DNA from: Micrococcales bacterium UBA4448
Lineage (GTDB): Bacteria > Actinomycetota > Actinomycetes > Actinomycetales > Microbacteriaceae
Direction: 5' to 3'
Length of the DNA: 12,367 nt
Assembly (NCBI GenBank): GCA_002390305.1
Contig: DGPE01000028.1
Location: forward strand, 1 to 12,367
Positions 6,539-12,367 of this stretch are shown here, in pieces. Numbering within the stretch: the stretch's first letter is position 1; each line of letters begins with the position of its first letter. Under the pieces are notes generated by a model. That model did not search any database, was not told where the DNA came from, and saw only the letters and a program-made list of their open reading frames with translations. The translations under genes and the position numbers were made by a program.

Positions 6539-8263
6539 CTATGCTCCCTTGCTGTCGTTAGATGAAGATGCGGAAGCGAGTGCTCCGTCTCTAAGTTCTC
6601 TGCGCAAAATCTTTCCGATTGGACTCTTAGGTAGCTCGTCTACAAAGTTAACAACCGACGGAACTTTATAGGCGGCCATGCTCTCGCGGCAATGCGAGAT
6701 AATCTGGTCCCTAGAAGGCTCACTCAGCGAGGAAACCACAAAGGCAGCTACCTTTTCCCCACTCTTCTCATCTGGAATTCCGATAACGCCAACTTCAACC
6801 ACGCCGTCCATAGCAGCAATGGTCTCCTCGATCTGATTTGGATAAACGTTAAATCCGCTCACCAGGATCATGTCCTTCTTTCGATCGACGATGGTGAAAT
6901 AACCGTCCTCGTCCATCTGACCGATATCCCCGGTGTGCAACCAGCCGTCAATGACAGTCTGTTGAGTTTCTTCATCACGTTGCCAGTAACCCTTCATGAT
7001 TTGTGGGCCCATGGCAACAATTTCGCCTGCCTCGCCCTGAGCTACAGGATTACCATCTTCATCAACACATCTCATCTGAGTTGAAGGAACTGGAATGCCA
7101 ATAGACCCAATCTTGACCTTTCCGCCAAGTGGATTAAAGGACAGCACCGGCGAGGATTCTGTTAGGCCATAGCCCTCAACAATTGGAGTACCGGTGACCT
7201 GCTGCCAATTCGACGCCACTGACTCGTGCAAGGCCATACCGCCTGCGGCGGAGGCTACCAAGTACTTAGGAGGGCTGTCGGTGAACCAGCGCTCATTCAA
7301 CAGTGCGTTGAACAGAGTATTCACTCCGCTAAGCCATGTCACCTTGTAATTCTCAAATGCCCGCTTCAAGTTTGATGGCGGTCTAGGTGAAGGCACAAGA
7401 ATGTTTCTCGCTCCAACATGGTAGAAGCCAAGCAGATTCACCGTGAATGCGAAGATGTGGTACAGCGGAAGCGCGGTTAAAATTACCTCCGCACCCTCGC
7501 GAATGTGCTTTCCATTCATCTGGATCATTTGAATGGTGTTATGAACCAAATTTCCATGTGTGAGCATTGCGCCCTTTGACACACCGGTGGTACCGCCGGT
7601 GTACTGCAGAGCGGCAACTGAACTACTTCCAACATCGCTGAGGTAGTCCTTGCCGGTTTCCTTGGACCTGCCGGCGCTAAGCGCATCTTTAAATAGGGTG
7701 TGAGGCACCGTTACCCCTGGCAGGGTTCTAGACCAGAATCGCTGAACTCCTCTGATCACCGTGGCAACAATCTTGGGGAAAAACTCAGATACCTTCACTG
7801 TGACGACTGTTTCAATGTTTGTCTTGCCAATTACCTCAGGCAGACGGTCGGCAAACATATCTATCACAACCAAAACTTTTGCGCCGGAGTCCCTGAACTG
7901 GTGAACCATCTCAGGCGCTGTGTATAGCGGGTTGGTGTTGACAATTACGCAACCGGCCTTCAGAATACCGAACGCCACGATTGGGTAACTAAGGCAGTTA
8001 GGCATCTGAACCGCAACACGATCTCCGACTTTAAGCCCAAGCTCTTCTCGAAGGTAAGACGCGAACGCATCGCTGTGGTTGTCTATCTGCCTATAGGTAA
8101 GAGAACCGTTCATGCCATTTGGCATGCACTGCGTGAACGCTTTCGTATCCGAATACTTTTTACTGGCACTGGCCAGCAGCTCTGGCAAATTGCTGAAACC
8201 GTGGTCCTCAAGAACGTGAGGAACATCTTCTGGGTAGTGAGCAAGCCATGGATGCTGAGTCAT
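6539..8263 (-). CDS. fadD: Long-chain fatty-acid-CoA ligase (acyl-CoA synthetase)
   Basis: ANL-superfamily adenylating enzyme that converts a fatty acid, ATP and CoA to acyl-CoA, AMP and pyrophosphate, feeding beta-oxidation or lipid synthesis; 574 aa, full length for FadD. Motifs in order: phosphate-binding loop YTGGTTGVSKG (221-231), ALPLYHIFAF (264-273), EGYGLTESSP (363-372), GWLHTGD (440-446), the fatty-acyl-CoA synthetase signature beginning VDRKKDMILVSGFNVYPNQ (459-477), and the C-terminal catalytic Lys551 in SPIGKILRREL. All are intact, so it should be active. ATG at 8261-8263 is preceded by AAGGGG with about 8 nt spacing. It is the first gene of a two-gene unit with the symporter 2 nt downstream. 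Chain-length preference cannot be read from sequence, and the name fadD is by similarity. Confidence 0.92.
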   Translation of the reverse strand: MTQHPWLAHYPEDVPHVLEDHGFSNLPELLASASKKYSDTKAFTQCMPNGMNGSLTYRQIDNHSDAFASYLREELGLKVGDRVAVQMPNCLSYPIVAFGILKAGCVIVNTNPLYTAPEMVHQFRDSGAKVLVVIDMFADRLPEVIGKTNIETVVTVKVSEFFPKIVATVIRGVQRFWSRTLPGVTVPHTLFKDALSAGRSKETGKDYLSDVGSSSVAALQYTGGTTGVSKGAMLTHGNLVHNTIQMIQMNGKHIREGAEVILTALPLYHIFAFTVNLLGFYHVGARNILVPSPRPPSNLKRAFENYKVTWLSGVNTLFNALLNERWFTDSPPKYLVASAAGGMALHESVASNWQQVTGTPIVEGYGLTESSPVLSFNPLGGKVKIGSIGIPVPSTQMRCVDEDGNPVAQGEAGEIVAMGPQIMKGYWQRDEETQQTVIDGWLHTGDIGQMDEDGYFTIVDRKKDMILVSGFNVYPNQIEETIAAMDGVVEVGVIGIPDEKSGEKVAAFVVSSLSEPSRDQIISHCRESMAAYKVPSVVNFVDELPKSPIGKILRRELRDGALASASSSNDSKGA

Positions 8264-8426
8264 TTTTTGAGCCCCTTCAATTCATTGCCCAGAACTAGAA
8301 CTGAATATCCCGACTCTGGAACGTTGTGGTAATCATAATTCGTTATCACGAAGGATGCATGAGATCTAAATAAGAGATGCTGTAGCAAAAATCAGATTAT
8401 GGACAACCGAGACGTGGCCTGAGGGT
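8264..8426. other. 163-bp intergenic region between the glycosyltransferase 3' end and the acyl-CoA synthetase start
   Basis: This is the longest gap in the window. It must hold the promoter of the ligase-symporter unit and the 3' end of the glycosyltransferase transcript. I see the palindrome at 8326-8349 and the ligase ribosome site near 8271-8276. No hairpin followed by a T-run is present for the incoming minus-strand transcript, so termination may be factor-dependent or read-through may occur. I see no small open frame with a good ribosome site. Confidence 0.5.
8326..8349 (-). promoter_or_regulatory. Candidate operator palindrome with embedded -10-like box upstream of the acyl-CoA synthetase gene
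   Basis: On the plus strand, GTGGTAA (8326-8332) and TTATCAC (8343-8349) form a 7-bp inverted repeat with one G-T mismatch, separated by 10 bp. On the minus strand the centre contains TATGAT (8337-8332), one base from the consensus -10 hexamer, in the right direction for the ligase gene. No good -35 sits 16-18 bp upstream. A repressor dimer bound here would cover the -10, and fatty-acid genes are often controlled by such operators, but that is inference. Confidence 0.35.
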
Positions 8427-9875
8427 TCAATCCTCTCTTTTCCTTCTAAGTTTCTTCGCGGCCTCGGTAACCTCAGTGCGGAACTCTGACAGCTGCTCTC
8501 TGACCTCACCCCGGACTTCCATAAGACGCTCTCTGGCTTCCTCTGCAGCATCGCTGAAGCGGTCACGCGCGGTCTCTGAGGCTTCCTCGGCGCGCTTACG
8601 CAGACTCAGTGCCTCTAGCCTGAAATCATTCACCCGACGTCGTAGCGAGTTTGATAGCTTTCCGATTGGCAGCATGTAACCAGGGTCATTGTCCAAAGTG
8701 GTTGGAGCCTCCTCCCCCACGCCGCGGTAGAGATCCTCAAATATTTTGATGGTCTTGGCAATGTCGTGAGACTGAATGAGGTGCATTGAGTTTTCACTCA
8801 GTCTTGCTAGCTCCATCGTGTCGGCTGAAAGAATCCTCTCGAGTCGCTCTTTCAACGCATCTGAATCATCGGGTGGAAACAGGTAGCCGTTGTCCCCGTC
8901 GTGAACCAGATGAGGCAAGGCCATCGCATCCGCGGCGATTACAGGCCGGCCGGATGCCATTGCTTCCATAGTTGCAATTGATTGAAGCTCAGCGATGGAT
9001 GGCATCACAAACACGGTGCAATCTTCATATGCCTTGGGAAGCTGTTCGTCGTTTATATGGCCCAAAAACTTCACTCGATCAGCAATTCCCAGCACATTGG
9101 CTTGCTGGGTTAGTCGCTCACGCTCCCCTCCGTCACCAACCAGCCTGAGCTCGAGATTGGGAAATTTGGTTAGCTTGCTCATCGCCTCCAGCAGGATGTT
9201 TATGCGCTTCTCATCGTCAAGTCTTCCGAGAAAGAGAGCAACGGGCTTGTCGTTCTGAGTCGGTGTGTGATTGGCAAATTTGGAGGCGTCAATCCCGCAG
9301 CTTATTGCTAGTACTCCCTTGACGTTGGCGGCACTTTCCAGCAGGTCGGCAGCTCTTCTTGTCGGTGTTGTTAGGGCGTCCATCTTGCGAAGTATTCGAC
9401 CGGCGTCAGTCCAAAGCACTTTCGTTGCCAATGGGTGAAACCACTTCGGCAAAAGGGAGTAGCGCATTAGGTTTTCCGGCATCACATGGTTTGTTGCGAT
9501 TTTTCGGAGCTTGATTCCTCGAGCTGCTGAAAGCGCAAACCGGCCAACCATTAGATGCGACTGGATGTGAAGAGCGTCTGGCCTTTGTTCTAAAAGAACT
9601 TTACGGATTGTATTTCGCATGCCAAACGGAGTCGGCCATCGCAGTGTCTTATGATTCCGCAGTCGGTGACTCTTAAGCTTATGCACGGTCATACTGGCGC
9701 CATCATGCACCTCCACCCTCGAACCAAACCATTCTTCGTTGCTTGGAGTGATGATGTGAACCTCGTGGCCATTGCGAACCAGCCCACCTGCAAGTCTTTC
9801 GGCAAATCTGGCCGCACCATTTATATCAGGCGCAAAGGTATCGCAGGCAATAACGACCCTAATTGGATCTGTCAC
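8427..9875 (-). CDS. GT4-family glycosyltransferase with charged helical C-terminal extension
   Basis: Retaining GT-B glycosyltransferase that probably moves a hexose from a nucleotide sugar onto a lipid or envelope glycan at the inner face of the membrane. The N-terminal domain opens with VVIACDTFAPDINGAA, the usual GT4 glycine-rich loop. The donor domain has FLGRLDDEKR (Arg218 and Lys223 in the basic sugar-nucleotide site) and the EX7E motif (Glu296 and Glu304 in AELQSIATMEAMASG). Both catalytic domains end near residue 386. A linker and an unusual Arg/Glu/Ala-rich helix (about 420-482) follow. I choose GTG at 9873-9875 because GAGGA (9885-9881) lies 5 nt upstream. The ATG at 9885-9887 would add four residues but has no ribosome site. 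The start overlaps the transporter gene by 17 nt. The family resembles mannosyltransferases and diacylglycerol glucosyltransferases; the exact acceptor is unknown. Confidence 0.87.
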   Translation of the reverse strand: MTDPIRVVIACDTFAPDINGAARFAERLAGGLVRNGHEVHIITPSNEEWFGSRVEVHDGASMTVHKLKSHRLRNHKTLRWPTPFGMRNTIRKVLLEQRPDALHIQSHLMVGRFALSAARGIKLRKIATNHVMPENLMRYSLLPKWFHPLATKVLWTDAGRILRKMDALTTPTRRAADLLESAANVKGVLAISCGIDASKFANHTPTQNDKPVALFLGRLDDEKRINILLEAMSKLTKFPNLELRLVGDGGERERLTQQANVLGIADRVKFLGHINDEQLPKAYEDCTVFVMPSIAELQSIATMEAMASGRPVIAADAMALPHLVHDGDNGYLFPPDDSDALKERLERILSADTMELARLSENSMHLIQSHDIAKTIKIFEDLYRGVGEEAPTTLDNDPGYMLPIGKLSNSLRRRVNDFRLEALSLRKRAEEASETARDRFSDAAEEARERLMEVRGEVREQLSEFRTEVTEAAKKLRRKRED

Positions 9876-10767
9876 TTGGTTCCTCATCTGTGAGCTGGGG
9901 GTGGTTCCGGTTCAACGTAAAGACGCCGGCCGCAGCTGTAATGCCCGCGATGGCGAAACCTGCCATCTGAACACCACTTGCATTTTGGGCCTCTCCAAGG
10001 ATAACAATCCCGATTCCAACCGCAACTGCTGGGTCAATAACCGTGAGACCTGCTATCACCAGGTCAGGCGGCCCGGAGGCGTAAGCGTTTTGAACAAACC
10101 ACCCGCCAAGCAATGTTGCGCCCAGTAGCGAAACTAGAGCCAGCAATGTCAACAGGTCATAATCCTGCTGCAGAAGGCGCTGAATGACGACCTTAGCCAA
10201 GGAAGCGACGAAGCCGTATAACACTCCGGCTCCGAAAATGTATTGCAGCGCGGACACATTGCCCTTCGATCTCCAAAACAAAAGGGCGAACATTATTAGC
10301 AGCGCAAATAGAATTCCGACGACCTGAAGCAGCTTGTCATTACTGAGCTCAACCGCCACAGCGCTTGAGGCTGCAAAGGCCACGAACCCGCCGACTCCGA
10401 TCATTGTCAACGCAATGGCGATAAAGGTCTTGGGGTTCAGTTTTAGCTTGTAAATCCGGGCATTCAGCACGGAAGTCATGATCAGTGCGATGGCACCGAT
10501 TGGCTGCACGACTATCAGCGGGGCCAATGCCAAGGCTCCGAGCTGGAAGATGACTGCCAACACTAGGAAACTTGTGCCAGTCAGCCACCGTGGCCTTCGG
10601 AGTAAATCCAATATTTGCCGCGGTCTAAGCCAACCAATCCTGGGTTGATGAGGGGCGTGGTGTTTGGTAACAGCGTCGTTTTGAAACTGAGCACCCAGGG
10701 ACAAAAATACTGCGCCAATAATGGCCAACAGGATTGCCAAACCTCTGACAATTTCTGGTGAAAACAC
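9859..10767 (-). CDS. DMT-superfamily (EamA/NIPA-like) membrane transporter
   Basis: Polytopic membrane protein of about 302 aa with roughly nine predicted helices and no soluble domain. It fits the actinobacterial DMT transporters. Typical stretches are LAPLIVVQPIGAIALIMTS, with small residues lining a helix pair, and LTVIDPAVAVGIGIVILGE near the C-terminus, which repeats the same pattern in the second half as expected for an internally duplicated DMT fold. The substrate is not known; possibilities in the family include small metabolites, drugs or magnesium. The longest frame begins at TTG 10791, but AGGAG (10779-10775) with 7 nt spacing points to GTG at 10765-10767, giving MFSPEIVRGLAIL. 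The 3' end overlaps the glycosyltransferase gene, so the two are likely one operon. Confidence 0.8.
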   Translation of the reverse strand: MFSPEIVRGLAILLAIIGAVFLSLGAQFQNDAVTKHHAPHQPRIGWLRPRQILDLLRRPRWLTGTSFLVLAVIFQLGALALAPLIVVQPIGAIALIMTSVLNARIYKLKLNPKTFIAIALTMIGVGGFVAFAASSAVAVELSNDKLLQVVGILFALLIMFALLFWRSKGNVSALQYIFGAGVLYGFVASLAKVVIQRLLQQDYDLLTLLALVSLLGATLLGGWFVQNAYASGPPDLVIAGLTVIDPAVAVGIGIVILGEAQNASGVQMAGFAIAGITAAAGVFTLNRNHPQLTDEEPSDRSN

Positions 10768-10841
10768 TACTTTTCTCCTGTCGATGGTCAAGCAATCAAA
10801 GCCTAGACCAAATACAGCCTAGGGTTCGATAGATTGGGCTG
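10768..10841. promoter_or_regulatory. Divergent promoter region between the DMT transporter and peptide deformylase genes
   Basis: This 74-bp interval must serve two divergent genes. It contains the direct repeat AGCCTAG at 10800-10806 and 10816-10822, 16 bp apart, the second copy running into the self-palindrome CCTAGG. The Shine-Dalgarno sequence of the transporter lies at 10775-10779, and the probable -10 of the deformylase gene at 10830-10835. No standard -35 is convincing on either strand. Confidence 0.45.
10830..10835 (+). promoter_or_regulatory. Probable -10 box for a leaderless deformylase transcript
   Basis: TAGATT fits the TANNNT pattern and ends 6 nt before the ATG at 10842, which puts the expected transcription start at or next to the A of the start codon. 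No Shine-Dalgarno sequence precedes this ATG. Both facts are the standard signature of leaderless genes, which are common in actinobacteria. Confidence 0.55.
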
Positions 10842-11405
10842 ATGCCAATCCGACGAATACTTATTACGGGTAACCCTGTTCTACATACCCAAGCATTAGC
10901 AGTCACAAAAATTGATCTGACAGTGAAGCAATTGGTCTCAGACATGTTTGAAACTATGGACGCGGCTCCAGGAGTGGGGCTGGCAGCTCCTCAAGTCGGT
11001 GAAGGCCTGAGAATATTCGTTTTCTCATGGAACAGTGGTGAAACAACGTATCGGGGCGTGGCCATAAACCCCTCGCTCAAACTTGCCGATCCACCACAAA
11101 CAGAGCCAGACGAAGAGCTGGATTCGGAAGGTTGTCTTTCGATTCCTGGTGAGCGTTTTCCACTGAGCAGGCATGAAACCGCGACACTGAAAGCCATGAA
11201 CCTTAATGGCGATCACTACCAAATCGAAGCTACGGGGTGGTTGGCCAGAATATTCCAGCACGAGTATGACCACCTTGAAGGCACTCTTTACAGTGATCGG
11301 CTTGGAAAGCCCTATGCCAAGCAGATGACCAAGGCCATCAGGCAAAGCGGTTGGAATACCCCCGGCGAGTCTTGGTTGCCGGGTCAAGACGATCTAGAAC
11401 CCTAA
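10842..11405 (+). CDS. def: Peptide deformylase
   Basis: Metalloenzyme that removes the formyl group from the initiator methionine of new proteins at the ribosome; normally essential. It is 187 aa, the usual size. All three catalytic motifs are intact: GVGLAAPQ (44-51), EGCLS with metal-ligand Cys98, and QHEYDH with metal ligands His140 and His144 and catalytic Glu141. The C-terminus ending in PGESWLPGQDD resembles actinobacterial deformylases. The ATG at 10842 gives the conserved N-terminal RRILITGNPVLHTQA; there is no ribosome site, and a -10-like TAGATT lies immediately upstream, suggesting leaderless translation. The last 12 nt overlap, on the opposite strand, the end of the azlD-like gene. 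No fmt neighbour is seen. Confidence 0.97.
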   Translation: MPIRRILITGNPVLHTQALAVTKIDLTVKQLVSDMFETMDAAPGVGLAAPQVGEGLRIFVFSWNSGETTYRGVAINPSLKLADPPQTEPDEELDSEGCLSIPGERFPLSRHETATLKAMNLNGDHYQIEATGWLARIFQHEYDHLEGTLYSDRLGKPYAKQMTKAIRQSGWNTPGESWLPGQDDLEP

Positions 11406-11693
11406 AAACCTCGCTAGGCCAGCGACAACCGCACCTGCCAAAACCACAAGCACATATGGAACACGAAGCGCCAGCAGGACAGCTGCCGCTGCTAACGAAA
11501 GCACCCGCGCATCTAGCACCAGAGAATTCCCCGCGGCAAAGCCCTGCAGTATTACAAGTGCCGCCAGGAGGCTCACTGTCACTCGTTCAGCAAAAATTCT
11601 CCCCTGCTGGCCGACCACCCGATCCGGAATCAGGTAGCCAATAACTTTCCAGCTGAATACTGCCAGAGAGCCTAAAACAACGGTAAGAATCAT
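11394..11693 (-). CDS. azlD: AzlD-family small subunit of a branched-chain amino-acid exporter (BrnE-like)
   Basis: Small membrane protein, 99 aa, with about three to four hydrophobic helices and almost no loops, typical of AzlD/BrnE. It opens with MILTVVLGSLAVFSWKVIGY. RVTVSLLAALVILQGFA (about residues 37-53) and the Leu/Val/Ala-rich helices after it fit the family pattern. In characterised actinobacteria the AzlC/AzlD pair exports isoleucine, leucine, valine and methionine. ATG at 11691-11693 overlaps the TGA of azlC by 4 nt (ATGA), so the subunits are translationally coupled; the upstream Shine-Dalgarno match is weak. The stop TAG at 11394-11396 lies inside the deformylase gene, giving a 12-nt convergent overlap. 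Confidence 0.85.
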   Translation of the reverse strand: MILTVVLGSLAVFSWKVIGYLIPDRVVGQQGRIFAERVTVSLLAALVILQGFAAGNSLVLDARVLSLAAAAVLLALRVPYVLVVLAGAVVAGLARFLGF

Positions 11694-12334
11694 GACCTAC
11701 GACCAATCGGAAGCAACGCTACTGCGGCCGCCAAGAGAACCGGTATTCCAGCTGGTGTGAACGGAATTGCGATAAGGGCCACCAGTGCTCCAGCTCCTGC
11801 GAGCATCAGGTTATTTTTTAGCCGAGGCCATAGCAAACCGAGGAAAGCAGCTGCCGCAGCTCCGTCGAGACCCCAAGTCTCTACTGAGCCCAGTAAGTTC
11901 CCACCAATTGCCCCTAGAAAGGTAGCGGAGTTCCAGAAAACATAGACGGCGCCTCCGGTCAACCAAAAGCCTAGTTTTTGGTTTGTTCTCCCATCCTGGG
12001 CAGCTGAGACAGCGTTTGATTCATCAACTGTTAGCTGTGCCGCGAGCAATTTCCAAAGACCATTGGGGCCAAGCACTGGACTGAGCCTCAGGGCGTAAAA
12101 CGAATTTCTCACTCCCAGCAGCCACGCTGAGGAGATCGCCGTTATTGGAGCACCGCCGGCGGCAATAATTCCAACAAATGCAAACTGGCTCGCCCCAGAG
12201 AACATCAGGAGGCTGAGCAGCATCACAGCTGGAATGCTTAGCCCAGCCGCGGCACCAATAGCGCCAAAAGAAATTCCGTAGAGACCGGTAGCAAGACCGA
12301 CTGAAATAGAGGTGGAAACGACTTGTTTGTTCAT
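11690..12334 (-). CDS. azlC: AzlC-family large subunit of a branched-chain amino-acid exporter (BrnF-like)
   Basis: Membrane protein of 214 aa with about six to seven helices. AzlC-family features are the N-terminal GLYGISFGAIGAAAGLS (about 17-33), MLLSLLMFSGASQFAFVGI (38-56, the most conserved stretch), WLLGVRNSFYALRL (70-83) and LTVDESNAV (101-109), where the Asp-Glu is characteristic. With AzlD it forms a two-component amino-acid export system of the plasma membrane, called BrnFE in Corynebacterium. ATG at 12332-12334 has GGGGAG about 3 nt upstream, close but usable; there is no other in-frame start nearby. The promoter and any Lrp-type regulator would lie right of 12334, mostly outside the window. 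Confidence 0.9.
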   Translation of the reverse strand: MNKQVVSTSISVGLATGLYGISFGAIGAAAGLSIPAVMLLSLLMFSGASQFAFVGIIAAGGAPITAISSAWLLGVRNSFYALRLSPVLGPNGLWKLLAAQLTVDESNAVSAAQDGRTNQKLGFWLTGGAVYVFWNSATFLGAIGGNLLGSVETWGLDGAAAAAFLGLLWPRLKNNLMLAGAGALVALIAIPFTPAGIPVLLAAAVALLPIGRRS

Positions 12335-12367
12335 CGGCTCCCCGGATGTAATTGCTCCTCGACTTGG

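Noticed and set aside
6692..7084. 130-codon plus-strand open frame opposite the acyl-CoA synthetase gene
   Set aside because: The opposite strand encodes intact synthetase motifs throughout; no recognisable domain or ribosome site.
9772..10128. 118-codon plus-strand open frame across the glycosyltransferase and transporter genes
   Set aside because: It is antisense to two well-supported genes and its translation shows no domain or membrane pattern.
12335..12367. Start of another gene at the right edge
   Set aside because: Only 33 nt remain; they hold the AzlC ribosome site, and no coding frame can be judged.

Overview
The window most likely comes from a mid-GC actinobacterium. Base composition looks close to 50% G+C by eye, and a small aquatic member of the Microbacteriaceae is my best guess. 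The evidence is the C-terminal style of the peptide deformylase, the actinobacterial look of the DMT transporter and glycosyltransferase, the Thr-rich lipoprotein linker, a probable leaderless transcript and a tRNA gene without encoded CCA. This placement is an inference from memory, not a computed result. Every base lies in or near a recognisable gene; the longest non-coding gap is 163 bp (8264-8426). I see no mobile element, CRISPR array, phage gene or origin.

Layout. (1) 1-4252, plus strand: a complete four-gene general L-amino-acid ABC importer of the AapJQMP/BztABCD type. It has a lipoprotein binding protein (cut at the left edge), two permeases and an ATPase, with 4-nt ATGA overlaps after the first permease gene. 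A 16-bp hairpin between the binding-protein gene and the first permease gene encloses the Shine-Dalgarno sequence and start codon of that permease. (2) 4350-5414, plus strand: a BHMT-like homocysteine S-methyltransferase, so methionine formation may lie next to amino-acid uptake. (3) 5433-5506, minus strand: a tRNA with a CAU anticodon, convergent to the methyltransferase. (4) 5574-8263, minus strand: a tightly coupled pair, a long-chain acyl-CoA synthetase followed 2 nt later by a bile-acid/sodium-symporter-family carrier, suggesting uptake and CoA activation of a carboxylate. A palindrome with an embedded -10-like box lies upstream. (5) 8427-10767, minus strand: a DMT-family membrane transporter overlapping a GT4 glycosyltransferase that carries an unusual charged helical tail. 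Both probably start at GTG codons, internal to the longest open frames, that have good Shine-Dalgarno sequences. (6) 10842-11405, plus strand: peptide deformylase, apparently leaderless. (7) 11394-12334, minus strand: an AzlC/AzlD (BrnFE-type) branched-chain amino-acid exporter whose small subunit overlaps the 3' end of the deformylase gene.

No wholly new system is evident: these are mostly known families. The most unusual items are the start-codon hairpin in the importer operon, the amphipathic tail on the glycosyltransferase, the missing N-terminal Asp of the methyltransferase, the leaderless deformylase start and the ligase-symporter pair.
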